The notes: generated by a model not told the origin, from the letters alone. Positions 50,170-59,426 are shown, counted from the first letter of the stretch. The stretch: DNA of 64,000 bases from Hymenobacter duratus (GCF_014698995.1 NZ_JACWZZ010000002.1:744001-808000), one strand, 5' to 3'. Numbers and translations: made by a program.

Positions 50170-50208
50170 CATCCGGCTGTGCCGGTTCGGCCGCTGCGCA
50201 GCCGGATG
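50170..50208 (+). promoter_or_regulatory. Hairpin in the leader of the CzcA-type gene
   Basis: CATCCGGCTG (50170-50179) pairs with CAGCCGGATG (50199-50208) in the 283-bp gap between the His-rich gene and czcA, 35 bp before the czcA ATG. A short T-run precedes it. It could be a 5'-leader element or a weak barrier; no known riboswitch is recognisable. The rest of this gap shows no gene. Confidence 0.35.
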
Positions 50209-50243
50209 TGGTCCCTGTACCGGCTCACCTGAACTCCGTTTCT

Positions 50244-53200
50244 ATGCTTTCCCGAATCATTGCATTCAGCATCCATAACAAGCTGCTGGTAGCGCTGCTG
50301 CTGGCCGGTTTGGTGGCCTGGGGCGGCTACTCGGCCGCGCACCTGCCGCTCGATGCCGTGCCCGATGTCACCAACAACCAGGTGCAGGTTATCACCCAGA
50401 GTCCGGCGCTGGCGGCGCAAGAAGTCGAGCAGCTGCTCACAGTGCCGCTGGAGCTGGCCCTGCGCACCGTGCCCGGCGTCCTCGAAATCCGGTCTACCTC
50501 GCGCTTCGGGCTTTCGGTTATCACGGTGGTTTTCGACGACGACATCGACACCTACCGCACCCGGCAGCTGGTAGCCGAAAAGCTCAAAACCGCCGAAACC
50601 AGCCTCGGCGCCGGCCTGGGCGTACCCGAAATGGCGCCCATCACCACTGGCCTCGGCGAGATTTACCAATATACGCTGCACCTGAAACCGGGCTTCGAGC
50701 GGAAATACTCGCTGAGCGAGCTGCGCGAGATTCAGGACTGGCTGGTGAAGCGCCAGCTTTCCGGCGTGCCCGGCGTGGTGGAAGTCAGCAGCTTCGGCGG
50801 CTTTGTGCGCCAGTACGAAGTGAGCGTGGACCCGGACCGCCTCAACGCGGCCGGCGTGACCATGCCCGAGCTGTTTGCGGCCCTGCAGGACAACAATGCC
50901 AACACCGGCGGCTCGTACCTGGAGCGCGGCCCTAACGCCTATTTTATCCGGGGTGAAGGCCGCGTAACGTCCCTGGCCGACATCGGCAACATCGTCATCA
51001 AGCAGGCCGCCACCGACGCGCCGCTGCTGGTGCGCGACGTGGCCGACGTGCGGTTTGGGCACGCCGTGCGCTACGGCGCCATGACCCGCAACGGCCAGGG
51101 CGAAACCGTGGGCGGCATCGTGCTGATGCTGAAAGGGGCTAGCTCGGAGCAGACCATCAAAGGCGTGAAGGCGCGGGTGGCCGACATCCAGAAAAGCCTG
51201 CCGCCGGGCGTGGAAGTGCTGCCGTTTCTGGACCGCACCAAGCTCATCGACAAAGCCATTCATACCGTCAGCAAAAACCTGCTGGAAGGCGGCCTGATTG
51301 TGGTGGCGGTGCTGCTGCTCCTGCTCGGCAACCTGCGCGCCGGGCTGGTAGTGGCCGCCATGATTCCGCTATGCATGTTATTTGCGCTGGGCATGATGCG
51401 CACGTTTGGCGTGTCGGCTAACCTGATGAGCCTGGGTGCGCTGGACTTCGGACTGATTGTGGACGGGGCCGTAATTATCGTGGAAGCCATGATTTTCCAC
51501 CTCGTGCATTTCCGGCAGCAGTCGGAGCTCGAAACTATGGACCAGGTAGCCGAAGCCGCCGCCACCCGCATGATGCGCTCGGCGTTGTTCGGGCAGTTCA
51601 TCATCCTAGTGGTGTACTTGCCGATTCTGGCCCTCACCGGCATCGAGGGCAAGATGTTCCGGCCGATGGCCCTGACGGTGAGCTTCGCCATTATCGGGGC
51701 CATGCTGCTGTGCCTGACGTACGTGCCGGCCGTAGCGGCCTGGGCATTGCGCAAAGACATCAAGGAAGAAGGCACACTCGCCGACCGGATTATGCGGTTT
51801 CTGCACCGCGGCTACGCCCCCATTATTGCGGGCGCACTCCGGGCCCGGGCTGTGGTAGTGGTGCTGGCCGTGACCCTGCTGGCCGTGGCCGGGCTGGTGT
51901 TTGCGCGCATGGGCGGCGAGTTTATTCCGCAGCTCGATGAAGGTGACTTTGCGGTGTACGTGGGCATTTCGCCCGGCAGCTCCCTGGCCCAGAGCATTGC
52001 TGCCACGGCCAAAGTGCAGCAGATTCTGCTCAGCCAGTTTCCGGAAGTAGAGCAGGTGGTGGGCAAAATCGGGACTTCCGAAATTCCCACAGACCCGATG
52101 TCGCTGGAAGATTCCGACCAGATTGTGGTGCTCAAGGACCACAGCGAATGGACTTCGGCCAGCTCGCGGGAAGAAATGGCCAACAAGATGAGCGCCGCGC
52201 TGGCCGGCGTACCAGGCGTGACGGTGGAGTTTCAGCAGCCCATTCAGATGCGTTTCAACGAGCTGATTTCGGGCGTGAAGTCGGATGTATCCATCAAGAT
52301 ATACGGCGACGACCTGGATGTGCTCTACGAAAAAGCCAACCAGGCCGCCGCCCTCATCCGCCCCCTGGCAGGCGTCGGCGACCTGAAAGTGGAGCAAATG
52401 GTGGGCCTGCCCCAGATGCGCGTGACCTACGACCGGGCCAAGCTGGCCCAGTATGGCCTGCGCGTGCACGACCTGAACACGCTGCTGCGCACCAGCTTTG
52501 CGGGCGAAGTGGCCGGGCAGGTCTACGAAGGCGAGCGGCGCTACGACCTGGTGGTGCGCCTCGACTCCAGCCGCCGCCAGGGCCTTTCTGACCTCCGCCA
52601 GCTGTACGTGGATACGCCCAACGGCCAGAAGGTGCCGCTGGAAGAAGTAGCCACGGTAGCCTTCCGCAACGCGCCCATGCAGATTTCGCGCGACGATGCC
52701 CGTCGCCGCATCAACATCGGGGTGAACGTGCGCAACCGCGACGTGGAAAGTCTCGTGGCCGACATCCGGCAGCAACTGGATGCCAAGTTGAAGCTGCCGC
52801 CGGGCTACACGGTGCAGTATGGCGGCCAGTTCGAGAACCTGCAGCAGGCCAAAGCGCGCCTGTCGGTGGCGGTGCCGGTGGCGCTGCTCCTGATTTTCGT
52901 GCTGCTGTACCTTTCCTTCCACTCCGTGAAGCAGGCGGCCCTCATTTTCACCGGCATTCCGCTGGCCGCCATTGGGGGGGTGCTGGCCCTGGCGCTACGG
53001 GGCATGCCGTTCAGCATTTCGGCGGGCGTGGGGTTCATTGCGCTGTTCGGAGTGGCGGTACTCAATGGCATTGTGCTGGTGGCGAGCCTCAACGAGCTGG
53101 CCGCTGCCGGCGTGGATGCAGTGCGGGAACGGGCTTTGCGGGCTACTTCCGAGCGGTTCCGGCCGGTGCTGCTCACGGCCACGGTGGCGGCGCTGGGCTT

Positions 53201-53363
53201 TTTGCCCATGGCACTGTCGGGCGCGGCCGGGGCCGAGGTGCAGAAGCCGCTGGCCACCGTGGTTATCGGCGGCCTGATTTCGGCCACGCTGCTCACGCTG
53301 GTCGTGCTGCCCGTGCTCTACACCTTTTTCACGAAAGACGGTGAGCCCAGCCCCACGGAATAG
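50244..53363 (+). CDS. CzcA-type heavy-metal RND efflux pump
   Basis: The 1039-residue inner-membrane pump begins MLSRIIAFSIHNKLLVALLL. The TM4 signature is Asp401 to Asp407 in LDFGLIVDGAVIIVEAM, the D-F-G-x-x-x-D-G pattern of HME-RND pumps for divalent cations (Zn, Co, Ni, Cd), unlike the A-I-G-A-M-V-D-A of CusA-type Cu/Ag pumps. The early motif LDAVPDVTNNQVQVITQSPA is also typical. It should take metal from the periplasm or cytoplasm out through the TolC-type protein that follows. An in-frame ATG at 50208 lies within the hairpin leader, so 50244 is preferred. Confidence 0.94.
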   Translation: MLSRIIAFSIHNKLLVALLLAGLVAWGGYSAAHLPLDAVPDVTNNQVQVITQSPALAAQEVEQLLTVPLELALRTVPGVLEIRSTSRFGLSVITVVFDDDIDTYRTRQLVAEKLKTAETSLGAGLGVPEMAPITTGLGEIYQYTLHLKPGFERKYSLSELREIQDWLVKRQLSGVPGVVEVSSFGGFVRQYEVSVDPDRLNAAGVTMPELFAALQDNNANTGGSYLERGPNAYFIRGEGRVTSLADIGNIVIKQAATDAPLLVRDVADVRFGHAVRYGAMTRNGQGETVGGIVLMLKGASSEQTIKGVKARVADIQKSLPPGVEVLPFLDRTKLIDKAIHTVSKNLLEGGLIVVAVLLLLLGNLRAGLVVAAMIPLCMLFALGMMRTFGVSANLMSLGALDFGLIVDGAVIIVEAMIFHLVHFRQQSELETMDQVAEAAATRMMRSALFGQFIILVVYLPILALTGIEGKMFRPMALTVSFAIIGAMLLCLTYVPAVAAWALRKDIKEEGTLADRIMRFLHRGYAPIIAGALRARAVVVVLAVTLLAVAGLVFARMGGEFIPQLDEGDFAVYVGISPGSSLAQSIAATAKVQQILLSQFPEVEQVVGKIGTSEIPTDPMSLEDSDQIVVLKDHSEWTSASSREEMANKMSAALAGVPGVTVEFQQPIQMRFNELISGVKSDVSIKIYGDDLDVLYEKANQAAALIRPLAGVGDLKVEQMVGLPQMRVTYDRAKLAQYGLRVHDLNTLLRTSFAGEVAGQVYEGERRYDLVVRLDSSRRQGLSDLRQLYVDTPNGQKVPLEEVATVAFRNAPMQISRDDARRRINIGVNVRNRDVESLVADIRQQLDAKLKLPPGYTVQYGGQFENLQQAKARLSVAVPVALLLIFVLLYLSFHSVKQAALIFTGIPLAAIGGVLALALRGMPFSISAGVGFIALFGVAVLNGIVLVASLNELAAAGVDAVRERALRATSERFRPVLLTATVAALGFLPMALSGAAGAEVQKPLATVVIGGLISATLLTLVVLPVLYTFFTKDGEPSPTE

Positions 53364-53444
53364 TTGCGCAACGCCTCATCGTAGTGGCGTTGCTTTTCAC
53401 CGGCTGGCTGCCGTGCCAGCCCTTGCCCTTCTCTGATCCGATAT

Positions 53445-54683
53445 ATGATACAGCGCCTGTTTCTTCTTTTCTGGTTGCTTGCAGCCGGAGCCGCCCACGC
53501 GCAGAATACGCTGCGTACGGTGGCTCCTCCCGCCGCTTCAGCGCCGCCGCTCACGCTTCCGCAGGCCCTCCAGACCGGCCTCGGGCAAAGCCTTTTCCTG
53601 CAGAGTGCTACGCTGGATGTGGAGCGCCAGCGGGCCCTCGGCCGCACCGGCTACGATCTGCCCCGTACGGTGGTAGATTACCAGTACGGCCAGATTTCGG
53701 GCTCCCTGGCCGACCAGAGCCTGAACGTGGTGCAGCAGACGGCCTTTCCCACGCTCTATGGTGCCCAGCGCAAGCTGCTGGAAAGCCAGACCACCACGGC
53801 CGAGCAGCGCGTACGGCTGCAGCGCCGTGAGCTGACGCGTGCCATCCGGACCAGCTATTTCGAGTTGCTGCTGCTGCACCAGCGCGCCGCCCTGCTGCGC
53901 CGCCAAGACAGCCTCTACCGCCGCGCTGCCCGCGCCGCCGAGGTGCGCTACCGTACCGGCGAAACCAACCGCCTGGAGCAGGTGTCCGCGGCGGCCCGGT
54001 CGCAGGAATTGCGCAACCGTCTGCTCACGGTACTCACCGAAGCGCGGGTACGGGAGCAGCAGCTGGGGCTGCTGCTGGGCACGCCGGGTCCGGTCCGGGT
54101 GGATACGACCAGCAGCCCGCTGGCCGCGCTCCTGCCAGCCGACACGGCCGGAATTTCGCCGGATACGAACCCGACGTTAGGCCTGCTGCGGCAGGAAGTA
54201 GCCGTGAGCGAGCAGCAGACACGAGTAGAGCAGTTGCGCCGCCTGCCCGATCTGCGGGTGGGCTATTTCAACCAGACCATCAACAAGGAGCGTGGCTTTC
54301 AGGTAGCGCAGGGCGGCTTGGCACTGCCGCTGCTGGGTGGCGCGCAGCGGGGCCGGATTCAGGCGGCGAAAGTGGCGGAGCAGGCCGCTACCGCCCAGCT
54401 TAGCTACGCCAGCCTGCAACTCAGCAGCCAGCTCAGCGGCTTGCGTCAGCAGCTGGCCCGTGCCCGCGCTTCCCTCGACTATTACCAGCAGACGGCGCTG
54501 CCGCAGGCCCGGCTCATCCTCGACGCGGCCAACAAGAGCTTCCGGGCCGGCGACATCGACTACGTGGAGTTTGTGGTGAATACCCAGCCTGCCTGGGACC
54601 TGCAGACCGCCTACCTCGACCAGATAACCCAGTACAACATGCTGGCCATTGCGTTGCAGGCACTGGCGGGCACTGATAACTAG
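53445..54683 (+). CDS. TolC family protein of the metal efflux operon (CzcC-like)
   Basis: The 412-residue product has a signal peptide (MIQRLFLLFWLLAAGAAHAQ) and the repeated OEP helices: LTLPQALQTGLGQSLFLQSA, and in the second half LGLLRQEVAVSEQQTRVEQL, LPDLRVGYFNQTINKERGFQ and FRAGDIDYVEFVVNTQ. It should be the outer-membrane channel for the CzcA-type pump 81 bp upstream. The downstream adaptor starts 3 bp after its stop, which supports one operon. Confidence 0.9.
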   Translation: MIQRLFLLFWLLAAGAAHAQNTLRTVAPPAASAPPLTLPQALQTGLGQSLFLQSATLDVERQRALGRTGYDLPRTVVDYQYGQISGSLADQSLNVVQQTAFPTLYGAQRKLLESQTTTAEQRVRLQRRELTRAIRTSYFELLLLHQRAALLRRQDSLYRRAARAAEVRYRTGETNRLEQVSAAARSQELRNRLLTVLTEARVREQQLGLLLGTPGPVRVDTTSSPLAALLPADTAGISPDTNPTLGLLRQEVAVSEQQTRVEQLRRLPDLRVGYFNQTINKERGFQVAQGGLALPLLGGAQRGRIQAAKVAEQAATAQLSYASLQLSSQLSGLRQQLARARASLDYYQQTALPQARLILDAANKSFRAGDIDYVEFVVNTQPAWDLQTAYLDQITQYNMLAIALQALAGTDN

Positions 54684-54686
54684 CGT

Positions 54687-55871
54687 ATGTTTTCTCTCCG
54701 AAAAATGACTTTTCTCCGCCTTTTCCTTCCCGGCCTGCTACTGCTGACCGCCTGCCAGTCGAAACCCGAAGCCCCGGCCGAAACGGCTGCGGCCCCGGCT
54801 ACCCCGGCCCGGCCCGATGAAATCAGCCTTTCGCCGGAACAGGCGCGGGCGGCCGGCATCAGCATAGGCGGCTTTGCGTGGCGCAACATGACCACCGCCG
54901 TGCAGGCCAACGGTACCATTGATGTACCACCTCAGAACCGGGTGGACATCAGCGCCGTGCTGGGCGGCTACGTACAGACCGTGCAGATACTGCCGGGCCA
55001 GCGGGTGCCCAAAGGCGCTACCGTGGCCATCCTGCGCCACCCCGACTACCTGAAGCTGCAGCAGGACTACCTGCAGAGCCGGGCCCGCGTGGCGTTTCTG
55101 CGGCAGGAGCTGGACCGCCAGCAAACCCTCGACGCCGAAGATGTGGGCGCGAAGCGCAAGCTGCAGCAGGCCCAGGCCGACTATGCCACCGAGCAGGCGG
55201 CTCAACGCTCGTTGGCGGCGCAGGTTCAGATGCTGGGCCTATCAGTGGCGCGGCTCAATTCGGGCTACATCTCCCCTACCGTAGCCCTGAAAACCCCGCT
55301 CGGCGGCTACGTAACGGCCGTCAACATGAATCCAGGACAGTACGTGAATCCGCAGGACGTGCTGGTGGAAATTCTAGACCGCTCCGACCTGCATCTGGAG
55401 CTGAAGGTGTTTGAGCGGGATATTGCCCGCGTAAAAGTGGGCCAGCGCATTCTGTTCACGATTCCGAACCGCCAGACCGGCGAGGAAATGGTTGCGCGCG
55501 TATTTCTGGTAGGCCGGGCATTCAGCCCGGAGGCGCGCACCGTGAGCGTGCATGCTCATCTGGAGCCCAACCGCGAAGACCTGATACCCGGCCAGTACGT
55601 GCGCGGCAGCATCCAGACGGAAGGCTCCCGCCAGCGCACCCTCCCCGAAGACGCCATCATTCAGGCCGGTGACATCAGCTACGTTTTTGCCCAGACCAGT
55701 GCTACCGGCCAGCCAGCCTTCCACCGCTATAAGGTGAAAACCGGCCCCTCCGAAGACGGCACCGTAGCCATCACGCTCCTGGAACCAGTGCCCGATACGC
55801 TGCGCATGGTGCAGCACGGCGCTTATTTTCTGCAGGCCGAGCTTACCAAAGGCTCCGGCGAGGGAGAATAG
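54687..55871 (+). CDS. CzcB-like efflux adaptor lipoprotein
   Basis: The 394-residue product (second ATG at 54705) has a lipoprotein signal with lipobox LLLLTAC (Cys24), then an Ala/Pro linker. The adaptor domains follow: TAVQANGTIDVPPQNRVDIS, AVLGGYVQTVQILPGQRVPK, the helical hairpin (~140-195), LKTPLGGYVTAVNMNPGQYV and LELKVFERDIARVKVGQRIL. It completes the tripartite metal efflux set. No His-rich or CusF-like metal-binding end is attached. A strong terminator follows. Confidence 0.92.
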   Translation: MFSLRKMTFLRLFLPGLLLLTACQSKPEAPAETAAAPATPARPDEISLSPEQARAAGISIGGFAWRNMTTAVQANGTIDVPPQNRVDISAVLGGYVQTVQILPGQRVPKGATVAILRHPDYLKLQQDYLQSRARVAFLRQELDRQQTLDAEDVGAKRKLQQAQADYATEQAAQRSLAAQVQMLGLSVARLNSGYISPTVALKTPLGGYVTAVNMNPGQYVNPQDVLVEILDRSDLHLELKVFERDIARVKVGQRILFTIPNRQTGEEMVARVFLVGRAFSPEARTVSVHAHLEPNREDLIPGQYVRGSIQTEGSRQRTLPEDAIIQAGDISYVFAQTSATGQPAFHRYKVKTGPSEDGTVAITLLEPVPDTLRMVQHGAYFLQAELTKGSGEGE

Positions 55872-55888
55872 CGCCGGCGTACACGGCC

Positions 55889-55933
55889 ACATAAAGAAGG
55901 CGGTGAGACTAAGTCCCACCGCCTTCTTTATGT
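55889..55933. terminator. Terminator at the end of the metal efflux operon
   Basis: A 17-bp perfect stem (55889-55905 with 55917-55933) is extended inside by GACT/AGTC around a one-base centre. It lies between the adaptor gene (+) and the T9SS protein gene (-). Confidence 0.8.
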
Positions 55934-55958
55934 AGCTTTCAGCCTACTCAGCAAGCAG

Positions 55959-57662
55959 CTACTCCAGCACTACCTTGCGGGCAATGAGGACGTCGCCGAC
56001 CTGTACGCGAAGCGTGTAGATGCCTTTCGCCAAGCTCTTCACCGATAGCGGCTGCTCTACCGCGCCGCCACGCAGGCTCACCTGCTGCGTCAGCACCGTC
56101 TGGCCGAGGCCATTGAGCAGCGTGGCGTTGGCCGTGGAGGTAGTGGCCCCGGCAATGCGCAGCGTGAGCTGGCCGGTTGCGCTGGGGTTCGGGAACACCG
56201 ACACGTCGCCGGTCGGCAATTCGCCTTTCACTGCCAGTGCGCCTTGGCCTGCCTGCAGCGTAAAGGGCCCCTGCGTGTCGCTGGAACCGAAGCCGGACAC
56301 CGAAACGTAGTAGGTAGCGCCAGCCGTAAGCCCGCTGACAACCAGCGTTCCGGCAGCCGTATTGGGGCCGGCACTACCCTGGCAGGCAACCTGCGTGAAG
56401 GGCCCGCTGCAGGTAGCGGCTGAGAACAGACGAACCTGCCCCGCTGGCCCGCCGGCCGCTACAATGGTGAGGGCAGTGGAGCCGCTGGCTGGAATCTGGA
56501 CCCGGAACCAGACGTCTTTGGGGTTAGCAGCCGTAGTGCAGCCGGGATTCGCGTAGCCGTTAGGAATAGTGGCCGACGCGCCCAGGTTAGTCGAGGAAGT
56601 GGTCTGGAACGCGCCGCCCGTACCCAATGCCAGGGTAGTAGCGTTGCAGGGCTCATCATTGACGGAAGGTGGCAGCAGCGTAGTGAACGTGGCGGATACG
56701 GGAGCCGAGCTTTGGCCGCCGCTGCAGTTGCTCACCACGTTTACCCGGTATTGCATCAACCCCTGCAAACCGGTCAGCTGCAACGGCGAACCGCTGCCGG
56801 TTACGGTCACGGGAGTTCCCGTGGTCGGGGTGGCAATAGCCGTATAGCTGGTCACGCCCGTTACACCCGTAAACGTGACCGAAGCCGTGCTGCTGGTAAC
56901 GTTAGTCACTATCAGGTTGCTGATGCGGGTGCAGTTGGTGGCCTGAAACGCGTACACCTGGCCCGTAGCCGGAGCCGTAGCCAACGACGTGGTTTCCAGC
57001 GTGGAGCTGGCCGTAGGCGAGGCGCTGGTATTGTTCAATGACAAGAATGAGATGGGGCTGCCTGCTCCCGACAAGCCAATGGAAGCTGAGGCCGAGTTAG
57101 GAGCACCACTTTCCCGACGGTACACAAACTCCACGCGGTTAGTGGTTTCGTAGAGCTTCACCTGAAACGAAACGACCGGGGCGGTGGCGCTGTAGTTCCA
57201 TTCCCAGTTCAGCCACTCAAACGTGAATACGCGGTTCGGGACCGTACCCGTGGTCTGGTACTTGGCCGCGCTACCGGCTCCTTCACCAGCCAGGTCGTCC
57301 CAGAGCGGGGCCACCAGCGGCCGGATGGCGGCGGCGGCAGCGTCCAGGTCGTTGGTCAGGCTGCTGGAGGCGGCACTGTTGAAGGAGAGAAAGCCGTTGG
57401 AGCTGGCGTACACGTTGGTGTAGGGCACCCCATCGAAGGCAAACGAAAAGCCGATGGGAATAGCGCCTGACATGGCATCATCATCCTGCACCGCTGCTGC
57501 AACGGTAGCCGTGGCGGGCAGCGGGGTGAATGTGCCCTGGGAGGCAGAAAAGATGTAGGTATCTACCTGCGCTTGTGCCGTACTGACAGCGCAACTCATT
57601 CCGGCCACGATGGCTAAGGCGGTATGCCAGACGCGACGTGCTAACTGTAAACGTTTAAGCAT
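55959..57662 (-). CDS. Secreted multidomain protein with T9SS sorting tail
   Basis: The 567-residue product has a signal peptide (ending near VSTAQAQ, residue ~31), an N-terminal beta-sandwich (GAIPIGFSFAFDGVPYTNVY, SNGFLSFNSAAS; residues ~35-240), a fibronectin III-like domain (~245-330; TRISNLIVTNVTSSTASVTF), a PPC-like domain (~340-470; GYANPGCTTAANPKDVWFRV) and a C-terminal T9SS type A tail (VSVFPNPSATGQLTLRI ... GIYTLRVQVGDVLIARKVVL). It is probably exported through the outer membrane and attached to the surface; ligands are unknown. The start MLKRLQLARRVWH fits the signal peptide. Confidence 0.88.
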   Translation of the reverse strand: MLKRLQLARRVWHTALAIVAGMSCAVSTAQAQVDTYIFSASQGTFTPLPATATVAAAVQDDDAMSGAIPIGFSFAFDGVPYTNVYASSNGFLSFNSAASSSLTNDLDAAAAAIRPLVAPLWDDLAGEGAGSAAKYQTTGTVPNRVFTFEWLNWEWNYSATAPVVSFQVKLYETTNRVEFVYRRESGAPNSASASIGLSGAGSPISFLSLNNTSASPTASSTLETTSLATAPATGQVYAFQATNCTRISNLIVTNVTSSTASVTFTGVTGVTSYTAIATPTTGTPVTVTGSGSPLQLTGLQGLMQYRVNVVSNCSGGQSSAPVSATFTTLLPPSVNDEPCNATTLALGTGGAFQTTSSTNLGASATIPNGYANPGCTTAANPKDVWFRVQIPASGSTALTIVAAGGPAGQVRLFSAATCSGPFTQVACQGSAGPNTAAGTLVVSGLTAGATYYVSVSGFGSSDTQGPFTLQAGQGALAVKGELPTGDVSVFPNPSATGQLTLRIAGATTSTANATLLNGLGQTVLTQQVSLRGGAVEQPLSVKSLAKGIYTLRVQVGDVLIARKVVLE

Positions 57663-57748
57663 GTGAAATTGGGTTGAGGAGGAAAAAAGGAAGACTTTCC
57701 GGCTGAGCGCTTCACGCAACTGGCGAAGCCTGGTGTGGCAGCCGGCTG

Positions 57749-57779
57749 GAAAGATAAGCGTACCCAGCGGCAATACAAG
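57749..57779 (-). promoter_or_regulatory. Putative promoter of the T9SS protein at 55959
   Basis: On the minus strand CTTG (57779-57776), 19 bp, then TATCTTTC (57756-57749), about 87 bp before the ATG. Confidence 0.45.
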
Positions 57780-57881
57780 TCTCCCTCATCATTTCCGTAC
57801 AGCTTACGGCCTAATCCATACCTCTGATTGTCAAACACATGCTTCCACTGCACACCCATTGATAGCCCATACGCAGGAAAC

Positions 57882-57912
57882 AAAAAAGCCCCGCCGGATA
57901 GGCGGAGCTTTT
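57882..57912 (-). terminator. Terminator of the tRNA-Ser transcript
   Basis: On the minus strand AAAAGCTCCGCC pairs with GGCGGGGCTTTT (one mismatch, 5-nt loop) and ends in TTTTTTG, 23 bp after the second tRNA. Confidence 0.7.
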
Positions 57913-57935
57913 CAGTTGATGACAACCTCATTTCG

Positions 57936-58020
57936 CAGAGGAGGAGGGATTCGAACCCCCGGAGGTTTAACCCTCAACGGTTTTCAAGACCGCCGCAATC
58001 GACCACTCTGCCACTCCTCT
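57936..58020 (-). tRNA. tRNA-Ser, anticodon TGA
   Basis: The 85-nt cloverleaf has a 7-bp acceptor stem AGAGGAG/CTCCTCT with discriminator G, a D arm TGGCAGAGTGGTCGATTGC, anticodon stem-loop GGTCTTGAAAACC with TGA in the loop, a long class II variable arm and T arm GGGGGTTCGAATCCCTC. It reads UCA and, with modification, other UCN codons. CCA is not encoded. Confidence 0.95.
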
Positions 58021-58081
58021 GAGTGTATAAGGGCGCTATGCGGTTATCATCAAAAGAGCTTCCACGGGTTGGAAGCTTTGG

Positions 58082-58168
58082 CAGAGAGGGGGGGATTCGA
58101 ACCCCCGATACCCTTGCAGGTATAACGGATTTCGAATCCGTCGCATTCGACCACTCTGCCACCTCTCT
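58082..58168 (-). tRNA. tRNA-Ser, anticodon CGA
   Basis: The 87-nt class II tRNA has acceptor stem AGAGAGG/CCTCTCT, discriminator G, anticodon stem-loop GGATTCGAAATCC with CGA, a long variable arm and T arm GGGGGTTCGAATCCCCC. It reads UCG. It lies 61 bp before the TGA tRNA in transcription order, so both are probably processed from one transcript. Confidence 0.95.
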
Positions 58169-58196
58169 AAGGTCCAAACTGAGTGGTTTGGGACGA

Positions 58197-58228
58197 CAAA
58201 AGTAGCAGCACGCGCCACTTGCCGCAAC
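58197..58228 (-). promoter_or_regulatory. Promoter of the tandem tRNA-Ser genes
   Basis: On the minus strand GTTG (58228-58225), exactly 20 bp, then a perfect TACTTTTG (58204-58197). The -7 box ends 28 bp before the first tRNA. This is one of the cleanest promoters in the window. Confidence 0.65.
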
Positions 58229-58301
58229 TTTTACTTCTACATTTTTGCCGCCGCGCCTGTCTTTTACGGTTTATGCCTCTCTGTGAGCTGATTATCAGGA
58301 G

Positions 58302-59294
58302 TTAAATTTTTGCATCCCGACTGCGCAGCCGGTTGAGCAGCCGCACGCCCGAAGGACCATTGCGCAACCGGCCCGTCACGGCATCGATGCTCACGTTGAT
58401 TTCAAAGCCCAGAATCAGGGTCATGCACACGAAGTCCAGCCACACCATAAAGCCGACCAGCGTGCCAACCGAGCCGTAGAAATGGTTGTAGGAGTCGAAT
58501 ATCTTGACATAGAGGATGAACAGGAACGACACCAGAAAAATCAGGAGCGTGGCCACCACCGCCCCCGCCGACAGAAACGGCCATTTGTCGTGTACGGGCG
58601 GCACGTAGTAGTACACGAGGCAGGTAGTGAGCAGGAACAGCCCCACCACCGAGCCGTATTTGATGATGGTAATCAGCTCCGAAGTAAAGGTTTCGGGCAC
58701 GATTTCATGAAATACCAGCGCATCAATGATGTAGGTGCCGAAGAAGATACCAACCACCGAAACCAGCAGCACCAACGACAGCACCACCGTCAGCAGCGTA
58801 GCAATGACCCGCTTGCGCACGTAGGTCCGCTTCTTGAAGGAGGGGTACTTTTTCTCGAAGGCGTCGAGCAGGGCCATGATGCCGTTGGAGCTGAGCACCA
58901 GGGCCGTGGCAAAACCGAACGACAGCAGGCCACCGTGCGGAATGTTCACGATATCCTCAATAGTGCCCGAAATAGCCAGGTACATTTCCCGCGGAATCAG
59001 GTCAGACAGGAACTGCAGAATGTCCAGATTCAGGTTCGGAATCGGGACATAGGGAATTAGCGTGAATAGGAAGATGATGGTGGGAAATATAGCAATGGTG
59101 AAGTTGAACGCCATATAGGAGGCGCGCTTGGCAATACCATCGAGCCGGATTTCCTGCAGCAGCCGGTCTACCACATCATACACCGAAGCCCGCCCGCCCG
59201 CAAACCGTAGCCGCTTCAGAAACACAATGGCCTTGCGGTAGCTGCGGCGGCGGCGTACGTCGGGCAAATGGTAGCGGCGGGTGGGAAAACGCAT
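58302..59294 (-). CDS. YihY/BrkB family membrane protein
   Basis: The 330-residue product has an N-terminal cytoplasmic part (~60 residues, very basic) and six membrane helices. IRLDGIAKRASYMAFNFTIA, IFPTIIFLFTLIPYVP, GGLLSFGFATALVLSSNGIM and YNHFYGSVGTLVGFMVWLDF are family landmarks. It is an uncharacterised inner-membrane family once wrongly called ribonuclease BN; an exporter role has been suggested. The start at 59294 (MRFPTRRYHLPDV) avoids the repeat element that begins 30 bp upstream and into which the longer frame runs. Confidence 0.88.
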   Translation of the reverse strand: MRFPTRRYHLPDVRRRRSYRKAIVFLKRLRFAGGRASVYDVVDRLLQEIRLDGIAKRASYMAFNFTIAIFPTIIFLFTLIPYVPIPNLNLDILQFLSDLIPREMYLAISGTIEDIVNIPHGGLLSFGFATALVLSSNGIMALLDAFEKKYPSFKKRTYVRKRVIATLLTVVLSLVLLVSVVGIFFGTYIIDALVFHEIVPETFTSELITIIKYGSVVGLFLLTTCLVYYYVPPVHDKWPFLSAGAVVATLLIFLVSFLFILYVKIFDSYNHFYGSVGTLVGFMVWLDFVCMTLILGFEINVSIDAVTGRLRNGPSGVRLLNRLRSRDAKI

Positions 59295-59324
59295 GAACCG
59301 GATAGGTGAATTGTGCAGTGAACT

Positions 59325-59426
59325 GTCATGCTGAGCTTGCCGAAGCATCTCTACCTCTGGCTAACTCCTTACCACTAGCCCTAGTGCAACGAGGCGGTAG
59401 AGATGCTTCGGCAAGCTCAGCACGAC
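59325..59426. repeat. Dispersed palindromic repeat element (~102 bp)
   Basis: Two 31-bp arms (59325-59355 and 59396-59426) are inverted repeats with one mismatch; the core of each is CTGAGCTTGCCGAAGCATCT or its complement. The 40-bp spacer contains its own hairpin CACTAG-CC-CTAGTG (59373-59386). From general knowledge, sequences like GTCATGCTGAGC...GAAGCATCTC recur between genes in Hymenobacter-type genomes. Only one copy is in this window, so the dispersed nature is recalled, not shown. Confidence 0.7.

Noticed and set aside
57936..58168. Two near-identical serine tRNA regions as a possible CRISPR or repeat pair
   Set aside because: The similarity is due to conserved tRNA stems. Both fold as class II tRNAs with different anticodons.
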